Below are positions 50,740 to 60,085 of a stretch of 64,000 bases of DNA, piece after piece. Made by a program: the position numbers and the translations under genes. The notes under the pieces were generated by a model. That model worked only from the letters and a program-made list of their open reading frames with translations. It did not search any database and was not told the DNA's origin. The DNA is taken from assembly GCA_905215855.1 (NCBI GenBank), contig CAJMRT010000001.1:1-64000 (forward strand), written 5' to 3'. The stretch is from an uncultured bacterium. GTDB lineage: Bacteria > Bacillota > Clostridia > Oscillospirales > Acutalibacteraceae. How positions within the stretch are numbered: the stretch's first letter is position 1; each line of letters starts with the position of its first letter.

Positions 50740-50856
50740 TTATCGTCTGCGGCGACTTTTGCGGTGGGGTGATTGCTTTCGTTTAATCCCCATAATCGCC
50801 TTCGCAGAACCCGACACAGCGTATGCCGTAAAAACATAAACACAGAAATTCAGCAT
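50740..50856 (-). CDS. Possible 38-residue peptide upstream of the HIRAN gene
   Basis: The frame starts MLNFCVYVFTAYAVSGSAKA and ends with a very basic tail (HRKSRRRR). AAGGGGG lies 7 bases before the ATG. One hydrophobic segment plus the basic end suggests a membrane-associated peptide. The stop is 27 bases before the HIRAN start. Without homologues the coding status is uncertain. Confidence 0.4.
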   Translation of the reverse strand: MLNFCVYVFTAYAVSGSAKAIMGIKRKQSPHRKSRRRR

Positions 50857-51286
50857 TTTTATTCCCCCTTATTTTTCATTTGCCTTCCTTACTGTATTTA
50901 TATTTTATCAAAAGAGGTGTCCGATTAAACGGACTTTGGTAATGACAGGGCAGGTAAAAGTTAATAGTGAATAGTGAAAAAGTGTGGTCGGGAAGACAGT
51001 CGGTTTGTAAAACAAATTTTATGCCCGACCAATTTGATGAGTGGAGTTGTTTTATAAAAATGTTTTGATATGAAGAATATTGTGTATTCCGATGTAGCAG
51101 TAACTTTGTAACATTTATAAAATTTGTTCTAGCATATAATAATTTATGCCGTTACTTGCGGGCGCCCGATGAGCGCCCCTACAAATAAACAACAACTTTC
51201 ATAAAAAAACGGTCGGGAAGACATTTGTTTGCGTTATTGCAAACTGTCTTCCCAACCTTAATTTTCCATTTTCAATTTACAAATCT
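50857..51286. other. Intergenic region with R4-type hairpins
   Basis: No gene. AAAGTTAATAGTGA and GGTCGGGAAGACAG (50957-51000) repeat the sequence found near 50236-50265. A GCGGGCGCCC/GAGCGCCCC hairpin follows at about 51159-51180. At 51211-51257 an R4 terminator (GGTCGGGAAGACA / TGTCTTCCCAACC) precedes the R1 copy next to the aminotransferase gene. Confidence 0.6.
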
Positions 51287-51354
51287 CCGCTCGGGTGAAT
51301 TAACCCTCGCATCGTAAAACTGTCTTCACGAACTGGGAACGGCGACTCGCCGTT
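51287..51354 (+). repeat. Dispersed repeat family R1 copy
   Basis: CCGCTCGGGTGAATTAACC and AAACTGTCTTCACGAACTGG lead to CGGCGACTCGCCGTT. It ends at the stop codon of the minus-strand aminotransferase gene. Confidence 0.7.
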
Positions 51355-52558
51355 ATTTAAGTGTTTTCATACATTGCTTGAATGTTTCGATAACATACCA
51401 CGCCTCATCGTCTGTGAGAGTTGAGTTCATCGGGAGGGTGAGCTGGTTTTTGTGCATATTATAAGCGTTTGGATAATCGGTAATCTTGAAACCACGCTTG
51501 CTGTATGCCGAAAGCAACGGCAACGGCTTGAAGTGGACATTGCACATTACTCCGTGGTCAGCCATCATATTATAGAACTTATTACGGTATTCTGCGTCTT
51601 TGCCGATAAATCTTACAAAGTAAAGGTGACCGCTGCTGCGGTGGTTTTCATCGCAGTGGTTAAGCACCTGAACAGGCAAATCCTTAAATTCTTCGTTGTA
51701 AAGCTTTATAAGCTGATGTCTGCGGTCGAGAATTTTATCGTAGCGTTCAAGCTGAGCCACACCGATTGCAGCAAGCACATCGGTCATATTACACTTGTAC
51801 TGAGTGTCAACAACATCATATTCCCACGATGCGACCTTATTTTTCTGATATGCGTCCTTGGTCTGACCGTGAAGCGAGAGAAGCATATACTGCTTGTACA
51901 TTTCTTCCTCGTCAATTCCTTCATGTGAACGGTGAACAGCCGCACCGCCCTCGGCGGTTGTCATATTCTTTACAGCGTGAAAGCTGAAGTTTGTGAAGTC
52001 GGCAATTTCACCGCACATTTTACCGTGCCATTGCGCACCGAATGCGTGAGCGCCGTCAGCCATAACAATAACTCTGCCGAACTTTTCCTGAAGCTCGTTG
52101 CGCGGATTGAAAACGCTTTTCTTTCTTTCAACAGCCTCAAAAATACGGTCATAATCGCACACAACGCCTGCAAGATCAACAGGAATGATAACCTTTGTGT
52201 TGTGGTTGATTGCCGCCTCCATTTTATCGTAGTCCATCTCGAAGCTGCCGCTTTTGCAGTCAATCATAACAGGCTTTGCGCCCACATGGTAGATGATTGA
52301 TGCGGTTGCCGTGTAGGTGTACGCAGGAACTATGACCTCATCTCCGGGACCGATGCCGAGAATACGCAGAGTAAGCTCGGCACAAGAGGTCTGCGATGAA
52401 AGGCAGACAGCCTTTTCTGTGTGACATCTTTCTGCAATACGGCTTTCAAAAAGCTTTGTTTCGGGGCCTGTTGTAATCCAGCCCGATTTTAGAACCTTTA
52501 TAACTTCGTCAATTTCTGCCTGAGAAAGGTCAGGCGGTGAAAACGGAATTTTTCTCAT
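51353..52558 (-). CDS. DegT/DnrJ/EryC1/StrS family aminotransferase
   Basis: 401 residues, full length. The start IPFSPPDLSQAEIDEVIKVL and SGWITTGPETKLFE are typical. The PLP lysine lies in FSFHAVKNMTTAEGG, and DGAHAFGA holds the cofactor-binding Asp. These enzymes aminate keto-sugars on nucleotide carriers for surface polysaccharide or glycan synthesis. It stands alone, without nucleotide-sugar or glycosyltransferase genes nearby. GAGGAG lies upstream of the ATG. Confidence 0.92.
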   Translation of the reverse strand: MRKIPFSPPDLSQAEIDEVIKVLKSGWITTGPETKLFESRIAERCHTEKAVCLSSQTSCAELTLRILGIGPGDEVIVPAYTYTATASIIYHVGAKPVMIDCKSGSFEMDYDKMEAAINHNTKVIIPVDLAGVVCDYDRIFEAVERKKSVFNPRNELQEKFGRVIVMADGAHAFGAQWHGKMCGEIADFTNFSFHAVKNMTTAEGGAAVHRSHEGIDEEEMYKQYMLLSLHGQTKDAYQKNKVASWEYDVVDTQYKCNMTDVLAAIGVAQLERYDKILDRRHQLIKLYNEEFKDLPVQVLNHCDENHRSSGHLYFVRFIGKDAEYRNKFYNMMADHGVMCNVHFKPLPLLSAYSKRGFKITDYPNAYNMHKNQLTLPMNSTLTDDEAWYVIETFKQCMKTLK

Positions 52559-52844
52559 TTTTAATTTCTCCTCAGGTACAGCCGTGCATTAACCACTGCC
52601 GTACACAAACTATAGACAAATCTGAAAATATTACACTCCACTTGATTTGGAGTAATCTTCCCTTGGAAATTCGGTAGAAAATGAAATTTCCCACTGAAAC
52701 TCTTAGTGCCATTCGCAAAATCGGAAAATGACACTTACATTAAATTATACAACGCAAGTCATAAAAAGTAAAGTTCCAAAATACCCAAAATATGCTCTGA
52801 AAATGCGCTTTTGTATGGTGTATGAGCCGTATTGCAGTCGATTT

Positions 52845-53129
52845 TCAGCCTTTTTCGCTCTCTTTTTCGCTTTCTAAGGCTTTCTTTTGCAGATATTTAT
52901 TTTTTGTAGCAAGACCGCCCCTTATGTGCCTTTCGCTTTTGTTGGTGTCAAGAATTTTCCTCACCTGTCGGTAAAGCGCAGGGTTAAGCACCTTTAGCCG
53001 TTGGCTGACATCCTTATGCACTGTGCTTTTGCTCACACCGAATTTTTTTGCCGTACTTCTCACGGTGGCTTTGCTTTCAATTATGTATTCTCCGAGCATT
53101 GCCGCTCTTTCTTCTACGATACCTTTCAC
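52845..53129 (-). CDS. spoIIID: Sporulation regulator SpoIIID
   Basis: 94 residues from GTG 53129, 6 bases after AGGAGGG, giving the usual SpoIIID length. The helix-turn-helix is ATVRSTAKKFGVSKSTVHKD, and the C-terminal RHIRGGLATKNKY stretch is diagnostic. SpoIIID is a DNA-binding switch in the mother cell that turns sigma-E genes on and off during sporulation. Its presence argues that the organism keeps a sporulation programme. A longer frame starting at 53186 has no ribosome-binding site. Confidence 0.95.
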   Translation of the reverse strand: MKGIVEERAAMLGEYIIESKATVRSTAKKFGVSKSTVHKDVSQRLKVLNPALYRQVRKILDTNKSERHIRGGLATKNKYLQKKALESEKESEKG

Positions 53130-53302
53130 ATACAGCCCTCCTGTCTGTCCACTCAAGTGGACGCCTGTAATAGATTGTATGTGCAAACGGAGGATTGTAT
53201 GACGGGATAGCTTAGTATATTTTATTGCGTTTTATCAGTGATTAAACTAAATTTTTGTATAATTAGACAAATAAGTGTTAACAACTTAGGTGTTTATGCG
53301 AA

Positions 53303-53332
53303 TTGAATAATCGTTCGACAAAATGCTACAAT
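53303..53332 (+). promoter_or_regulatory. Candidate promoter of the transglutaminase gene
   Basis: TTGAAT and TACAAT are separated by 18 bases. The leader is about 63 bases. Confidence 0.45.
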
Positions 53333-53401
53333 TTAATCGAAGAGTCAGAGAAAATCAACCGATCAATTTGAATCACGATTTTCGGAGAGGAGGCTTTTTC
53401 A

Positions 53402-54931
53402 ATGGGTAAGAGGAACAAATTTACAGGCAGATTATTTGCTTTAATGCTCACGGTGATGATTGCGGTATCGTGTGTTGTGTCAACAGGTGTGTTCACAACC
53501 TCGGCATATTCATCGGACAAAGTCGGACAGATTGTGTACAACAAGACAATCCACGATAAATACAAAAGTATAGACAGCGTTGTCTGCGAAGGTTTTAAGA
53601 ATTTTGACGAGGAAATTGATGTCAGCGATTTCAACATTCCAAGGTCGGATGCGGCAGAAATTTTTAAGGTGATGACACTTACTCATCCCGAGTTTTTCTA
53701 TGTTAAGACAGGCTTTTCGTATACATATGATGCGGCTAATGACAAGGTTATCGGATTTTTCCCCGAGTACACCTGCGACAGTAGTCAGTATCAGAGCATG
53801 AAAAAAGCTGTTGACAATGAAACCGAAAGAATTCTTTCACTTGTGAATGACAGTATGACCGATGCGGAAAAGACTCTTGTAATCCACGATGAGCTTACAA
53901 TTCTGGGCAGGTACAGCACTGATGACCACAATAAGGCTGATATTTATGATTTGCTCGTTGACGGAACTTCAGTGTGTCAGGGTTATGCCCTTGCGTATTC
54001 ATACCTTTTGTCGCTTGCAGGCATTGACAGCGAAATTGTTGTTTCGGTAAGTATGAACCATATGTGGAACAAGGTGCATATCGGTAACGCGTGGTACAAT
54101 GTTGATGTAACTTGGGACGATCCGCTTTATGACAGACCCGGTCACGCTCAGCATACATACTTTCTTTTAAGCGACAATGCAATTCAGAATCTTCCGTCAA
54201 AGCACTATAACTACACAACCACAAATAAGGCAACTTCAACAAAGTATGATAATTCAAAGATTCACACCTTTGACACAAGACTTTGTGAGATTAACGGCGA
54301 TTTCTACGGAATTATAAACGATTACGGTCTTGCAGATGCAAAGGCAATGGTAAAGTATGACCTTGAAAACAACAAGTCCGAAAGCGTTAAAAAGATAAGC
54401 GCAAGGTGGAGTGCAGGTCAGGGTTACTACTGGAAGAACTCGTTTATGAGCCTTGAAAAGTACAACGATATGCTGTATTACAACACGGACAAGAGCGTGT
54501 ATTCATATAATGTGAGAACAGGCAAGACCGAAACAATTGTGCAAAAAATCAGCGGCACTTCGGATTCAACGCTTGTTGCCTGCTACGGAATAGTGCTTAA
54601 AGGCGACGGTCTGTGTGTCGCATTGTCGGATTCACCGAACAAGAACTCAACTATGCAGTTTTTGAAGAGAATTGACAGAGGCAACAACTTAATCGGCACA
54701 ACAAATTATATTATGGCAAGTTCGCTCGGTGCAACGCAGAAGATTCTCTACGGCGATGCGAATTGTGACGGTGTAATCAATGTTGCCGATGCAACCGCAG
54801 TTCAAAAGGCGGTTGTAGGAGTTCTGATCCAGAGTGATGCCGAGTTCATCAGCTCCGATGTAAATTCAGATTCAAGCATTTCCGTAACCGACGCAACGAT
54901 TATGCAAAAGTATATTGTCGGAATCGTGTAA
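53402..54931 (+). CDS. Secreted transglutaminase-like protein with C-terminal dockerin
   Basis: 509 residues, with GGAGAGGAGG before the ATG. A signal peptide (about 1-35) is followed by a transglutaminase-like domain whose catalytic Cys192 lies in GTSVCQGYALAY, His in SMNHMWNKVHI and Asp in DVTWDDP. The middle part (about 290-445) may be a beta-propeller-like binding region. The end is a dockerin with two calcium repeats (GDANCDGVINVADATAVQK; SDVNSDSSISVTDATIMQK). These domains usually act as proteases or crosslinkers outside the cell. The dockerin should place it in a cohesin-based surface complex. Confidence 0.88.
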   Translation: MGKRNKFTGRLFALMLTVMIAVSCVVSTGVFTTSAYSSDKVGQIVYNKTIHDKYKSIDSVVCEGFKNFDEEIDVSDFNIPRSDAAEIFKVMTLTHPEFFYVKTGFSYTYDAANDKVIGFFPEYTCDSSQYQSMKKAVDNETERILSLVNDSMTDAEKTLVIHDELTILGRYSTDDHNKADIYDLLVDGTSVCQGYALAYSYLLSLAGIDSEIVVSVSMNHMWNKVHIGNAWYNVDVTWDDPLYDRPGHAQHTYFLLSDNAIQNLPSKHYNYTTTNKATSTKYDNSKIHTFDTRLCEINGDFYGIINDYGLADAKAMVKYDLENNKSESVKKISARWSAGQGYYWKNSFMSLEKYNDMLYYNTDKSVYSYNVRTGKTETIVQKISGTSDSTLVACYGIVLKGDGLCVALSDSPNKNSTMQFLKRIDRGNNLIGTTNYIMASSLGATQKILYGDANCDGVINVADATAVQKAVVGVLIQSDAEFISSDVNSDSSISVTDATIMQKYIVGIV

Positions 54932-55387
54932 GGTTATTCTAATTAAAATTGACGGCGAACCGCCGTTTTCGGTTTGTGAAGACAGTTTTACAAATGCGAG
55001 GGTTAAATTGCCCGAGCGGAGCCTTTAAATTGAAAGTTAAAAGTTGAAAATTACGGTCGGTGGTGTGCCACCGCAATCCTTTTGAGAAGATAGTTTTGAT
55101 AAATGAATTGCATTGATGCCCGAATACGGCATTGATGCAATTTTATTTTATATGAAATTATATTTTAAACTGTAGGGGAGAACCGTGTTCTCCCGCAAGT
55201 AACGACACAAATTATATGTTGAAACAAATTATATAAATGTTGCAAAGATATTGTTCTACTGTAGCGGCGACTTTAATTTTCAATTTTCAATTTTATACAC
55301 GCTCGGGCATAATATGTTTTTGATACCACAAAACTGTCTGCACGAATTGTGAACGGCGACTCACTGTTCGCCCCTACAGTTTAAGTA
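54932..55387. repeat. Intergenic block of dispersed repeats
   Basis: No gene. A reverse R1 copy (54951-55020) is followed by a diverged copy of the 139-bp repeat (55087-55250) with the GCATTGATGCC hairpin and GGGGAGAACCGTGTTCTCCC. Next comes a forward R1 copy (55298-55366). The block separates the dockerin gene from the alr promoter. Confidence 0.65.
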
Positions 55388-55416
55388 TTGATTTACCTAT
55401 GCAATTATGCTATAAT
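55388..55416 (+). promoter_or_regulatory. Promoter of the alr operon
   Basis: TTGATT and a perfect TATAAT are separated by 17 bases, with an extended -10 TGC. Confidence 0.75.
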
Positions 55417-55450
55417 TCTAAAGATATAGTGTATTAACGGAGGCTTTACA

Positions 55451-56635
55451 ATGCTGGATTCATATGTTGAAATTGACCTTGACAAAATCGGTGCAAATGC
55501 CCGTGCGATAACACAAAAATATAGCGACTACAAATATTTTATTGCCGTTCTCAAGGGTGACGGTTACGGTCACGGTATGGAAGTGGCAAATGAAATGTAC
55601 AAAAACGGCATTAACTATTTTGCCGTGTCCTCTCTTGAGGAGGCTCAAAGCTTTCGTAAGGTCAACAAGGACGCTCCGCTTTTGTGCCTGCATCCGGTTC
55701 ATCTTTCGAGAATTGAGGAGGCAAAGCGGCTTAATCTCACCATTGCCGTGAATGAGCTTGACTACCTCAAAAGGTTGCTTGATTTGAACATTGACTGCAA
55801 TTTCAAGGTTCATCTCCAGATTGATACAGGATTTAACCGTCTCGGCTTCAAGGATAAGAATGAGGTTAAAACTGCTGTTGATATGATTAGCAGTTCAAAT
55901 TTTGTTCTTGAGGGAATTTATCAGCATTTTGCAACAGCCGGAATTTTTGACCCCCATTGGGACGAGCAGGTCAGAAACTTCAAGGAGCTTACATCGCTTA
56001 TTGATTTGAAGAAGATCCCGATTGTCCATATGGGCAGTTCCGTTTCAATGCTCACCCACCCGAAACAGCCTTTTACAACAGGCGTGAGAATGGGCATTGC
56101 AATCTACGGCTACAATGTTGCCCCCGATTCTCTTTCAAATTCGCCAAAGGACAAACTCCGCAAAATGCGAAACAATTACTTCATTAAGAAGTACAACATC
56201 AGCGAAACATATTTTGATGTAAAGATAGATTTACAGCCGGCCATGAAGATGAAAACCCGTATTCTTCAGCTTAAAAAGGTGAACAAGGGCGAGTGGTTCG
56301 GCTACAATGCGTCATACACGGCAGATGAGGATATTATTCTTGCAATTCTTCCTGTCGGCTACAACAACGGCATCGGTCACGCAAATCACAACAGACAGGT
56401 TGTTATCAACGGCAAAAAATATCCTGTTGTCGGCGAGATGTGTATGAATATGACGGCTGTTAAGGTTGATTCATCGGTTAAAATTGATGACGAGGTAACA
56501 CTCCTCGGTGACGGCATAACAGTTGGAATGTTCGGCAGAAGTTCGGGTATGGGCAATGCTGAGGCGCTTGTGAATATAGGCAAGAACAATCCGAGATTTT
56601 ATGTAAAAGACGGTAAGGTTGTAAAGGAGAAGTAA
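55451..56635 (+). CDS. alr: Alanine racemase family protein
   Basis: 394 residues. The PLP lysine is Lys35 in VLKGDGYGHG, a variant of the usual VVKANAYGHG. The catalytic Tyr should lie in WFGYNASYTADED, and GEMCMNMTAVKVD is a variant of the CMD motif. It interconverts L- and D-alanine for peptidoglycan, or another amino acid, in the cytosol. The departures from the consensus and the ATP-grasp gene 1 base downstream raise the chance of a different substrate. CGGAGG precedes the ATG. Confidence 0.82.
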   Translation: MLDSYVEIDLDKIGANARAITQKYSDYKYFIAVLKGDGYGHGMEVANEMYKNGINYFAVSSLEEAQSFRKVNKDAPLLCLHPVHLSRIEEAKRLNLTIAVNELDYLKRLLDLNIDCNFKVHLQIDTGFNRLGFKDKNEVKTAVDMISSSNFVLEGIYQHFATAGIFDPHWDEQVRNFKELTSLIDLKKIPIVHMGSSVSMLTHPKQPFTTGVRMGIAIYGYNVAPDSLSNSPKDKLRKMRNNYFIKKYNISETYFDVKIDLQPAMKMKTRILQLKKVNKGEWFGYNASYTADEDIILAILPVGYNNGIGHANHNRQVVINGKKYPVVGEMCMNMTAVKVDSSVKIDDEVTLLGDGITVGMFGRSSGMGNAEALVNIGKNNPRFYVKDGKVVKEK

Positions 56636-56636
56636 G

Positions 56637-57665
56637 ATGGCAGTTTCGGTACACAAATGGCTTTTGAATAAATTCAGAGATATTAACCACAGCAGAATGG
56701 ACAAGCACATTGACATTATCGCAAAGAACAGCGGTAAGTCAAAGGCTTATATCAAGTTCGACATAATCCGCAACTTTCTCATCAGAGGCACAGGCTACAC
56801 GGACTATTTCCGTTGTGATTTTATCAACCTTTCGGCTAAAGAGAAAAAAACCTTTGTTACGGCAAAGACTTTCTACAAAATTCTTGAATATCTCAACGAT
56901 GAGGAATATATAGTTCTTCTCCGTGACAAGCTTGTTTTTGACGAGCTTTTCAAAAAGTATCTCAAAAGAGATTTCATCAACCTTCGCACAGGCAGTAAGG
57001 AAGATTTCAGGAAGTTCCTTGACGGCAGAGAAACCGTTTTTGCAAAAGATCCGACAGGCGAGGGCGGTCACGGCATTTCAAAAATCACCGTTGCCGAGGT
57101 GAAGGACATCGACAGGCTCTATGACGAACTCAAAGCAAACGGTCAGCTTCTTGTTGAGGAAGCAATCATTCAGAGCGATGACCTCAACGAAATCAATCCG
57201 TGCGTTGTAAATTCATGGCGAGTTGTTACGCTCTATAAGGACGGCAAGGCGCATATAATAAATAACGCTCTCCGCATCAATCAGGATGAGTCGAATGTTA
57301 TCGGCTGTACAAATGACCTCTACCTCAGCCTTGACGCAGACGGCAGAATTGACAGTAATGTAATTGATGACTACGGCAATGTTTATGACAAACACCCGAT
57401 GACAGGCAAAAAGTTCTCTGAGGTCAAGATTGCAGGTGTTCGAGAGGCTCTTGATATGGTTGTTGAGGCAGCGGAAAAGATTCCGCAGGTGAGATATATC
57501 GGCTGGGACATCGCCTTTTCAAAGAACGGTCCCGTTATGGTTGAGGGCAACGAGTACCCCGGCTACGGACTTTTGCAGTTCTATAAACTAAAAGGCAAAC
57601 GCACAGGTCATCTGAAAGAAATCGCCGATGTCCTCGGTGACGAGATGAATAACATTAAGCTTTGA
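56637..57665 (+). CDS. ATP-grasp protein (sugar-transfer-associated type)
   Basis: 342 residues, starting 1 base after the alr stop, with AAGGAG inside the alr end. The central region has FAKDPTGEGGHGISKI (glycine-rich ATP loop), LLVEEAI and the C-terminal MVEGNEYPGYGLLQFY, matching the ATP-grasp fold and resembling the sugar-transfer-associated family. Such enzymes join a carboxyl group to an amine using ATP. With the racemase, it may attach a D-amino acid to a cell-envelope component; this is an inference. Confidence 0.8.
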   Translation: MAVSVHKWLLNKFRDINHSRMDKHIDIIAKNSGKSKAYIKFDIIRNFLIRGTGYTDYFRCDFINLSAKEKKTFVTAKTFYKILEYLNDEEYIVLLRDKLVFDELFKKYLKRDFINLRTGSKEDFRKFLDGRETVFAKDPTGEGGHGISKITVAEVKDIDRLYDELKANGQLLVEEAIIQSDDLNEINPCVVNSWRVVTLYKDGKAHIINNALRINQDESNVIGCTNDLYLSLDADGRIDSNVIDDYGNVYDKHPMTGKKFSEVKIAGVREALDMVVEAAEKIPQVRYIGWDIAFSKNGPVMVEGNEYPGYGLLQFYKLKGKRTGHLKEIADVLGDEMNNIKL

Positions 57666-57696
57666 TTATTCAGCAAAAACTTTATAATAAAAACAA

Positions 57697-57731
57697 AAAC
57701 AGCACCGATATGACTTCGGTGCTGTTTTGTG
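57697..57731. terminator. Bidirectional terminator
   Basis: AAACAGCACCGA / TCGGTGCTGTTT is a perfect 12-bp stem with a 7-base loop. T-rich tails follow on both strands, between convergent genes. Confidence 0.85.
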
Positions 57732-57743
57732 TTTAAATACATT

Positions 57744-59066
57744 TTATTCTGTTTTCAGTATTGCAAGTGTACTGAAAGTTGAATCCTGAATTTGAATAAT
57801 CAATTCGCCGTTATATTTTTCGGTGATGTCTTTTACTATTTTTAAGCCGTAGCCGTGAAGTTCGGGGTTTTTTTCAGGCTTTTTCAAGGTGTCGGAAAAT
57901 TTATTCTCACACTTGATATAAATGTAATCATTATCCCGTTTGCAAGATAGGTAAAGAATCTTGTCATCGCCGTTATAATTTTTAAGGGCATTTATGCCAT
58001 TGTCTAACAGATTGATAAAAATTCGGCAAATGTCGAAATCGGTAATGCCTGTGTTATCGTAAAGAACAATGTCATCAATAATCTTGATGGATTCCTTTTC
58101 GGCGACAGAGGTTTTGTCAAAAAGAACCGCATTGACAATTTTATTGCTACAGTAGCGATGAGCTTTTGTATTGTCCATAATATCGGATATGCCACCTACA
58201 ATTTCTTTTGCCTTTTTATTTCCTTCTTCCGTATTTTCAGACAGCTGAATGTTGATTACCTGAACAAGATTGTTTATGTCATGTCTTAATTTAGCTGTGC
58301 TTTCATAATTTTCGAGCATCTTTCTATAGTATTCTGCCTGAAGTTTATTTTGGTATTCAAGCATCTCGTTCTCAGATTTTATTTTATAGTATGAAGAACT
58401 GCTTTTTGTAAAATAAATAAGAATACTGTCAGCCGCAACAAATATGAAAATGTAAAAATAAATTATGCTGAGATTTGTATTTTTTACATTAAACGGTACA
58501 TAGAACGAAACTTGGTTGAATTGTGTGATTGAAAAAGCGAGAAACAGTATTTCAAATGCTATCAACACAAACAGAAAAACAATGTTGCTCCTAAAGAACA
58601 TATCTCTGTTTTTTTTGAGGAATCTGCTGCCGATTATAGTGTATAAACCAAGCAGAGTGGTGATTACGGTGACAGACACAAGGTAGACATATGGCTCTTG
58701 CAAATAATTTTCCGAACTGCCAAACAGAACAGTCACAATAAAATAGCTTAAGTAGTCCGATAGAAATATTATAAGAATAGAAACAATTGAAGTAATTACC
58801 TTTATATAGAATTTGTCTTTGTACAATAAGATATTGCCTATGACAATGGCTAACAAGGACAGCTGTGTTGTCCAAGACGGCATATTATCAAAGTGTTGGG
58901 GTATAAGCAATAGGTAAAAAAGCACTGATTGTAACAAAATAGTTTTAATTTTGCTTTGCTTACTGTGCAACACAAAAGAATTTGCCACCACTGCAAGCAA
59001 AATATTGTAAAGGTACACCCACATTTGTTGAGGTAGGTAATATTGATTTTCAAATATTGTATGCAA
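57744..59066 (-). CDS. AgrC/ComD-type sensor histidine kinase
   Basis: 440 residues. Six to seven membrane helices occupy the first 225 residues. A coiled linker then leads to the kinase part: H-box LRHDINNLVQVI, N-box NLLDNGINA and the G-box LHGYGLKIV of the GHKL ATPase. This is the layout of peptide-sensing kinases (AgrC, ComD, BlpH). It autophosphorylates on the His of the H-box and passes the phosphate to the LytTR regulator encoded 13 bases upstream. No pheromone precursor gene is recognised nearby. Confidence 0.9.
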   Translation of the reverse strand: MHTIFENQYYLPQQMWVYLYNILLAVVANSFVLHSKQSKIKTILLQSVLFYLLLIPQHFDNMPSWTTQLSLLAIVIGNILLYKDKFYIKVITSIVSILIIFLSDYLSYFIVTVLFGSSENYLQEPYVYLVSVTVITTLLGLYTIIGSRFLKKNRDMFFRSNIVFLFVLIAFEILFLAFSITQFNQVSFYVPFNVKNTNLSIIYFYIFIFVAADSILIYFTKSSSSYYKIKSENEMLEYQNKLQAEYYRKMLENYESTAKLRHDINNLVQVINIQLSENTEEGNKKAKEIVGGISDIMDNTKAHRYCSNKIVNAVLFDKTSVAEKESIKIIDDIVLYDNTGITDFDICRIFINLLDNGINALKNYNGDDKILYLSCKRDNDYIYIKCENKFSDTLKKPEKNPELHGYGLKIVKDITEKYNGELIIQIQDSTFSTLAILKTE

Positions 59067-59079
59067 ATAAATCTCTCCG

Positions 59080-59790
59080 TTACAGCCCGATTTTTGAAGC
59101 TTTGTGCTTAAAAATCATTTTCTTGACATTGTCATAATAGCTTCTGCTGACCGGAATTTTTGTGCCGTTCGATATTACAATTTTGTATTTTAACAAATCA
59201 ATTGCATACTTCAGATTAACTGCATAACTTTTATGACATCTCAGAAAACTATTATCCAACTTATTCATAGCGTCGTCAAGCTTTATGTATTCTTCATATC
59301 TGTCTGTAGCAGTGTAGTATGTAACTTTTCTTTCGTGACTTTCAAGGTAAAGAATTTTGCTTTTGTCAATCGTAATATTTTGTCTGTTTACCGAGATTTT
59401 AATTGACAACGGTTTGTTGAAGTTATAGTATTTTAAAATTTTGTTAATGTGGTAACATAATTTATTTTTATCAATCGGTTTTGTAATCAATCCCCAAGGG
59501 TTAAAGTCAATAAAAATATCCTGACAGTATTCTAAATATCCCGTGATAAAAATAACGGGTGTTGTCGGAATATGTTTACGAACTCTCTTGAGCATTTCCA
59601 AACCATTCTCGTTTTTGATGCAGATGTCCATAATAATTGCATCGGGGATTTCATTCTTTAAAATTGAAGATTCTAAATCGTCTACTGAATTGTAAATTTT
59701 GGTTTGAATATTGGTGCCGAATTCAGTGTCTATTAACAGTTTTATGTAATCAGTAATTGTTCTGTCGTCATCGCATACAGCTATTAACAT
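59080..59790 (-). CDS. LytTR response regulator (AgrA-like)
   Basis: 236 residues from ATG 59790, with GAGG 8 bases upstream; a GTG three codons earlier overlaps that site. The receiver domain has MLIAVCDDD, phosphoacceptor Asp55 (AIIMDICIKNENG) and TKPIDK with the switch Lys. The LytTR domain follows (ILYLESHERKVTYYT; LRCHKSYAVNL). It is the first gene of a two-gene operon with the sensor kinase. It diverges from the Tad pilus genes, which are its most likely targets. Confidence 0.92.
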   Translation of the reverse strand: MLIAVCDDDRTITDYIKLLIDTEFGTNIQTKIYNSVDDLESSILKNEIPDAIIMDICIKNENGLEMLKRVRKHIPTTPVIFITGYLEYCQDIFIDFNPWGLITKPIDKNKLCYHINKILKYYNFNKPLSIKISVNRQNITIDKSKILYLESHERKVTYYTATDRYEEYIKLDDAMNKLDNSFLRCHKSYAVNLKYAIDLLKYKIVISNGTKIPVSRSYYDNVKKMIFKHKASKIGL

Positions 59791-59799
59791 ATACTCCAC

Positions 59800-60085
59800 C
59801 TCACTATAAATTTTAGCACATTATCTGACAATAAAATTACTTATTCCAAATAAAACGGTTAATTATTACATCAAATGTGTTATTTTTTACAACTAACTGT
59901 AAAAAAATTTAAGTACAAGGTATAATTGATAAGTAAAAACAGGTGAAAAATTTCCAAAAATGCAGCGAGATTTTTAACATAATTAACATATTTGATGATG
60001 CTTTGACATAAGGATAACATATTTTACTTTTAAAAATTGTTATTTGTGCATTTGTTCTTAAAGAAACGTATAGAGGGGATAAACT
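59800..60085. promoter_or_regulatory. Divergent control region of the two-component system and Tad operon
   Basis: AT-rich with no gene. On the minus strand ACAGTTAGT (59900-59892) fits the LytTR-box consensus. On the plus strand TATAAT (59921-59926) lies close to it, without a good -35, as expected for an activated promoter. A second possible promoter is TTGACA (60003-60008) and TACTTT (60025-60030), 16 bases apart. The leader to tadZ would then be about 50 bases. Confidence 0.4.
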
